64,000 nucleotides of DNA. Source: Apium graveolens. Taxonomy: Eukaryota > Streptophyta > Magnoliopsida > Apiales > Apiaceae. The stretch lies in assembly GCF_009905375.1 (NCBI RefSeq), contig NC_133650.1, positions 60,837,628 through 60,901,627 of the forward strand, in the 5' to 3' direction. The notes beneath the pieces are model-generated. The model was given only the letters and a program-made list of their open reading frames with translations, was not told the origin of the DNA and made no database searches. Below are positions 60,679-64,000 of the stretch, piece by piece. Every line of letters begins with the position of its first letter. The stretch's first letter is position 1. A program made the translations under genes and the position numbers.

Positions 60679-61459
60679 CGTTAGCAATATGTTATAAAAT
60701 TGATGATAAATAATACAAAACACCTTATTAGATTTAACTTAGTGAATTTTGTAACACTCGGCAGATGATCAAATATAGTCCCGACGGATGATTCAATATA
60801 GTCCCGACGGATGATGATCTGACATCCATCAAATGAGTAGCATATGTAATAATAACTATTGGAGCACATATCTGCAAACAACTTTGTATAGATTCTATAG
60901 GAGCTTATGAGTCATGTTGACTACTAGTAGAGATGCAGAATAGGTTGATTAATTGTAAATATGAGATATCTTGTAATTCTGCATAAGTGAAATGGAGTCA
61001 AGTGTCAAATAGCTACCCGACGGACTATCAACAAAGCTACCCGGCGGATAACAAGCATGTACCCGACGGATGATCAATTTAAATATCTGTTGAAAGTGAC
61101 AACACAGTCACATGCATTGGGTGTTTGCAAAAGGAATGTGGCAGCCTATTTAGCAGGAAATTGAGAACAAAGAAGCATTACCATTTCCATGCAAGTTGTG
61201 AAGATTTTCAAAGATGCTGGAATGGAGTAATGAAGCAGCATGGAGTTAGACTTGATAGGTTTTGTATTATTATCCTATCTTATTACCATGTAAACTTGGT
61301 GATATATAAACCAAGTGTAGCTAGTAAAACAATCTAACTAAGCAAACACATTTTAGGAGAGAAATAGAAGAGGCTGTATTTGTCTAGAATTTCTTTGTAG
61401 TTTGTTTGTTCAACTTGTAAAGTAGCTGTGAGTCAATTTAAGCTTCACAGAGTTCTCAA

Positions 61460-61519
<60 letters not shown>

Positions 61520-61730
61520 GGTGGATACATTCAAATCCACCAGAAAGTTTTAAAGACTTGTGTTTTTATTACTTTGTGTTTGATTTATTTAATCCTTTCA
61601 TTCTGCACTTTGCAAATCAAAACACATATATATCTGTCGAGTTAAGAACTGTTTTTAAATCTTGAAAAAGAAGCCATAATTACATTCAACCCCCCTTCTG
61701 TAATTCTTGTTGTATTATTAGGGAATAACA
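60679..61730 (+). repeat. 3' LTR of copia-2 (1.05 kb)
   Basis: Starts CGTTAGCAATATG (TGTTAG expected, first base changed) and ends GGGAATAACA. It contains several CCGACGGAT words, three 24-bp units (61013-61075), the intact target site of the solo LTR (61301-61312) and a long (AT)n run (61464-61517). Confidence 0.9.
61464..61517. repeat. (AT)n microsatellite in the copia-2 3' LTR
   Basis: About 54 bp of AT, longer than the same run in the 5' LTR (28051-28084). Confidence 0.9.
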
Positions 61731-61870
61731 AATTCAAATTGGATTGGGTCGTGATTTGGGCTTTTTCCAAATTCAAATTGGATTAGGGCCTTGAATTTAG
61801 CCTTTTCCAAATTCAAATTGGATTTGGGCCTTGAATTGGGCCTTTTCCAAATTCAAATTGGATTTGGGCC
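61731..61870 (+). repeat. 40-bp tandem repeat upstream of the Tat-B antisense gene
   Basis: CCTTTTCCAAATTCAAATTG recurs at 61761, 61801 and 61841 (40-bp period), with a partial unit at 61731. Each unit carries GGGCC. It holds the place of the unrelated 30-bp repeat in Tat-A. Confidence 0.9.
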
Positions 61871-62034
61871 TTTTACAAATTTAAATTGGATTTTTATATA
61901 CATATATATTTATACATTTCCTTTAGAATTATTTAGAATTCCCGGGAATATTCTTGAATGTTCTAAATTTTGGGCTTTTTTCTTTGGGCTTCCAACTTAC
62001 TGGGCTTTTTGTCCCTTCATCTTCACTTTCTTCC

Positions 62035-62045
62035 CTATATAAAGG
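62035..62045 (+). promoter_or_regulatory. TATA box of the Tat-B antisense gene
   Basis: CTATATAAAGG followed by AGTGAGTAGAG, matching 42496-42506. The 5' untranslated exon and its intron (62202-62291, CAG|GTAAAT..TTTTCAG) follow. Confidence 0.65.
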
Positions 62046-62291
62046 AGTGAGTAGAGTCAATCACTCCTCACTTCTCATTTCTGAATTCTCCTACTCTCTT
62101 CTTCTCTCAAGATCTCGGAGGAATAACTGTAGGTCGGAGTTTTTGAGCCTCGAAGCTTTCGCTTTTAGCAAACCAGTTCCCTTTTTCCAGCATTATTTCA
62201 GGTAAATACCCTATTTTCTTACTTTTATTTTTCTGCACGCTTTTGTGTAGAGCTTGCATTTAAAATTGTTTTATTTTCTGCCCTTTTTCAG

Positions 62292-64000
62292 ATGGGAGAT
62301 AAGAGAATGACCCGATTGGCCAAGATGAACGTGGCCAAAAAGTCGAACGAGTTCCCCATCCGGTCAAGGTATACTTCCTTAATAGACATGATCAATACCC
62401 AAGGGGATGAGTACCCGTCTGATGCACATCTGGATGCGTTCGATCACGTCAATAATTTTCGGGATCCAAAGGAGCTGGAGAAGATGAGATCTTTTTTCAG
62501 GATCAAGGAGTCGTACAAGCTGGTTCTCGCGGGTCTGGCCGACAAGGCCTGCCACTGGAAGAAGGATGCTTTATGTGTCTTTCAGGACACCTGGAGGGCA
62601 GGTATCCGACTCCCTTTCCATCCTTTCATTCCAATTTTACTTGCTGATGTAGGCATTAGTCCCTGCCAACTCCCTCCAAACTCTTGGAGGTTGATTCTTT
62701 GATATCTATCGCTATGCGCCAAGCACAACATCCCCACTTCGATTGCTGTGTTTATAAAGATTTTTCAGTTCTAGAACAGCCCCGACAAGAATCCGGAATG
62801 GGTTTCTTATAACCAACGCCCCACCATCCCTCACATAATGAATGGTAAGTCCATCACTGACAATAACTTAGGGTAGAAAAAAGAGTTTCTCTATGTCCTC
62901 TGGGAAGGCGGCGATTGGGGGACTCTCTTTCGCTCGTCTTTTGGGCAAGCTGTGGATGGGAGCCCGAACGATATTATTTTGACTGAGGAGGAGACCAGGG
63001 ATTTCAATCTCCTTATTCAGGATAATGGATTGTCCCATTCCTGGGACCTCATTAGGGAGACCATTCTTGTGGAGCGTGGCCTTTCTCCCGTTTCTAAGCA
63101 AGGTATATTTCCTTTCTTGTAGAGTTATTTTATTTTCCTTATCTTTTAACATCTTTCTAATTCCTTTTCCTTTAAATTGTGCAGTGACTGAGAGGATCGA
63201 AGAGGCTACCAAGCCTAAAGACCTGGAGATAACCAGAATGAAGCACGCAGGAAAGGTCTTCAAGGGCCCGCGCCTTGGGGATCGCTTCCCGGAGTTCCTT
63301 CTTCAGGCAAAGGAAGGAGATGAGGAAGGCCCCATCCAACCCTTGCGTACAAAACAGAAACCAGGGGCGTTCTTCAATCCTGCCTGGGGAATCCGGGGAA
63401 AGGACTCGATTGTTAGTAATACAAAACTTGCCAAGGAATGGTCCATCCAGTCTATTTCCCCTGTAGACTATCATGATCTTGTCCTCCAACAGGACTTGGA
63501 GGCTAACGAGCTTTTTGGTGCTCAGGCCCTAGCGACGGTACATATTTTTCCTTTTGTTATCCATAGCTTTTTGTCATGATTTTCCTTATTTCTCACTTTT
63601 CTCTTTATCTCTTGTAGGCGAACGTCCATTTTCAAGGGGCGCTTCACCAAGCTAAGGCTTGGAAGGTTGGCCTAGAGGATACAACCAAGAAGCTGGAGGA
63701 GGCTAACCAGCAAATAGAGACTCTCAAAGCCCAACTTGCCTCCTCAACTTCCGATTTGGAAATGGCCCGGGCTGAGATAGTGATCCTTAAGGCTCAAAAG
63801 GACAAAGCCTTTGATGCCTGGATGGACACACAGGAGTTTAAAGACTTGATGGTGTAGCACGACGCCCTCCTTCACCCGGTTAGCTATAAGGATGGCTGGG
63901 ACACTGCGGTAGAGGCTATCTAGGACGAGTTTCCTGAGATTCTTGAGAAAGCTCCCTTCCCTTGTTCTATAAAGGTCCCAACACTTGGAGGCGTTACTGA
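62292..64000 (+). pseudogene. Tat-B antisense accessory gene, broken, 3' end outside
   Basis: MGDKRMTRLAKMNVAKKSNEFPIRSRYTS.. is close to the Tat-A copy throughout. Exons inferred are 62292-63102, 63185-63537 and 63618 onwards, with the same GT..AG introns and phases as Tat-A. The first exon lacks the Tat-A one-base loss, but stops occur after SWRLIL (about 62699), in IFQF*NS, in NNLG*KK, in LMV*HD (about 63856) and in EAI*DE (about 63921). The two copies have different lesions, so the intact ancestral gene was shared. Confidence 0.75.

Larger units (their letters stand above)
23923..61730 (+). mobile_element. copia-2: SIRE/Maximus-type Ty1/copia with env-like ORF
   Basis: The layout is 5' LTR (truncated), TGGTATCAGAGC primer site, gag, pol, an env-like ORF downstream of pol, polypurine tract and 3' LTR. 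Extra coding after pol and LTRs of about 1 kb are the mark of the SIRE/Maximus lineage. It is interrupted twice: a solo LTR at 24371-27891 and copia-3 (with its own nested elements) at 36887-58672. Removing these leaves an element of about 12.5 kb. Many stops make it inactive. Confidence 0.87.
61731..64000 (-). mobile_element. Tat-B, internal piece (continues beyond the window)
   Basis: From AATTCAAATTGG.. this follows the Tat-A region upstream of and including the antisense gene. It continues the Tat-B piece at 22676-23922 across copia-2. Pol, gag and the 5' LTR of Tat-B should lie to the right of the window. Confidence 0.78.

Overview
The window is plant nuclear DNA, most likely from a dicot with a large, repeat-rich genome. 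I found no host gene, rRNA or tRNA. Almost all of the 64 kb is LTR retrotransposons nested inside one another, and all the boundaries and target-site duplications (TSDs) below were read by eye. The family mix (Tekay/Del-type chromoviruses with LTRs of about 4 kb, Tat-type Ty3/gypsy, SIRE/Maximus-type Ty1/copia) fits a heterochromatic, TE-dense region. The species cannot be fixed from this sequence.

Left block (1-21627). Tekay-1 (1-9533, + strand) is cut by the window start. Its gag-pol frame is complete except for one in-frame stop, and its 3' LTR is 4.08 kb. It sits in the gag region of Tekay-2, an older relative (9534-17552) whose internal region is heavily decayed. Tekay-2 ends against copia-1 (17553-21627, - strand), which keeps a 266-bp 5' LTR and a decayed gag-pol. 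An AT-rich stretch (21628-22675) holds nothing I recognise.

Right block (22676-64000). The outermost element is Tat-B (- strand; pieces at 22676-23922 and 61731-64000). It is interrupted by copia-2 (SIRE type, +, 23923-61730). Copia-2 carries a - strand solo LTR in its 5' LTR (24371-27891), and copia-3 (SIRE type, +, 36887-58672) sits in its env-like frame. Copia-3 was hit in the protease DSG codons by Tat-A (-, 40609-55403). Tat-A was hit in the integrase by a Tekay-type solo LTR (+, 45457-49527). Most insertions show 5-bp TSDs, and several can be traced to the codon they split.

Three things go beyond routine TE annotation. (1) Three Tekay-type LTRs hold a small reading frame exactly 9 nt after a 3' splice-site-like CAG, and its first residues resemble the histone H3 tail (RxKQTxRK). 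In two copies it ends at a GAG|GT splice donor, so it could join a downstream exon such as the arginine-rich frame at 1-300. (2) Both Tat elements carry, antisense to pol, a gene with its own TATA box, a 5'UTR intron and two coding introns at matching places. (3) Copia-2 is sprinkled with a near-palindromic CCGACGG/CCGTCGG motif in LTRs, coding regions and UTRs.
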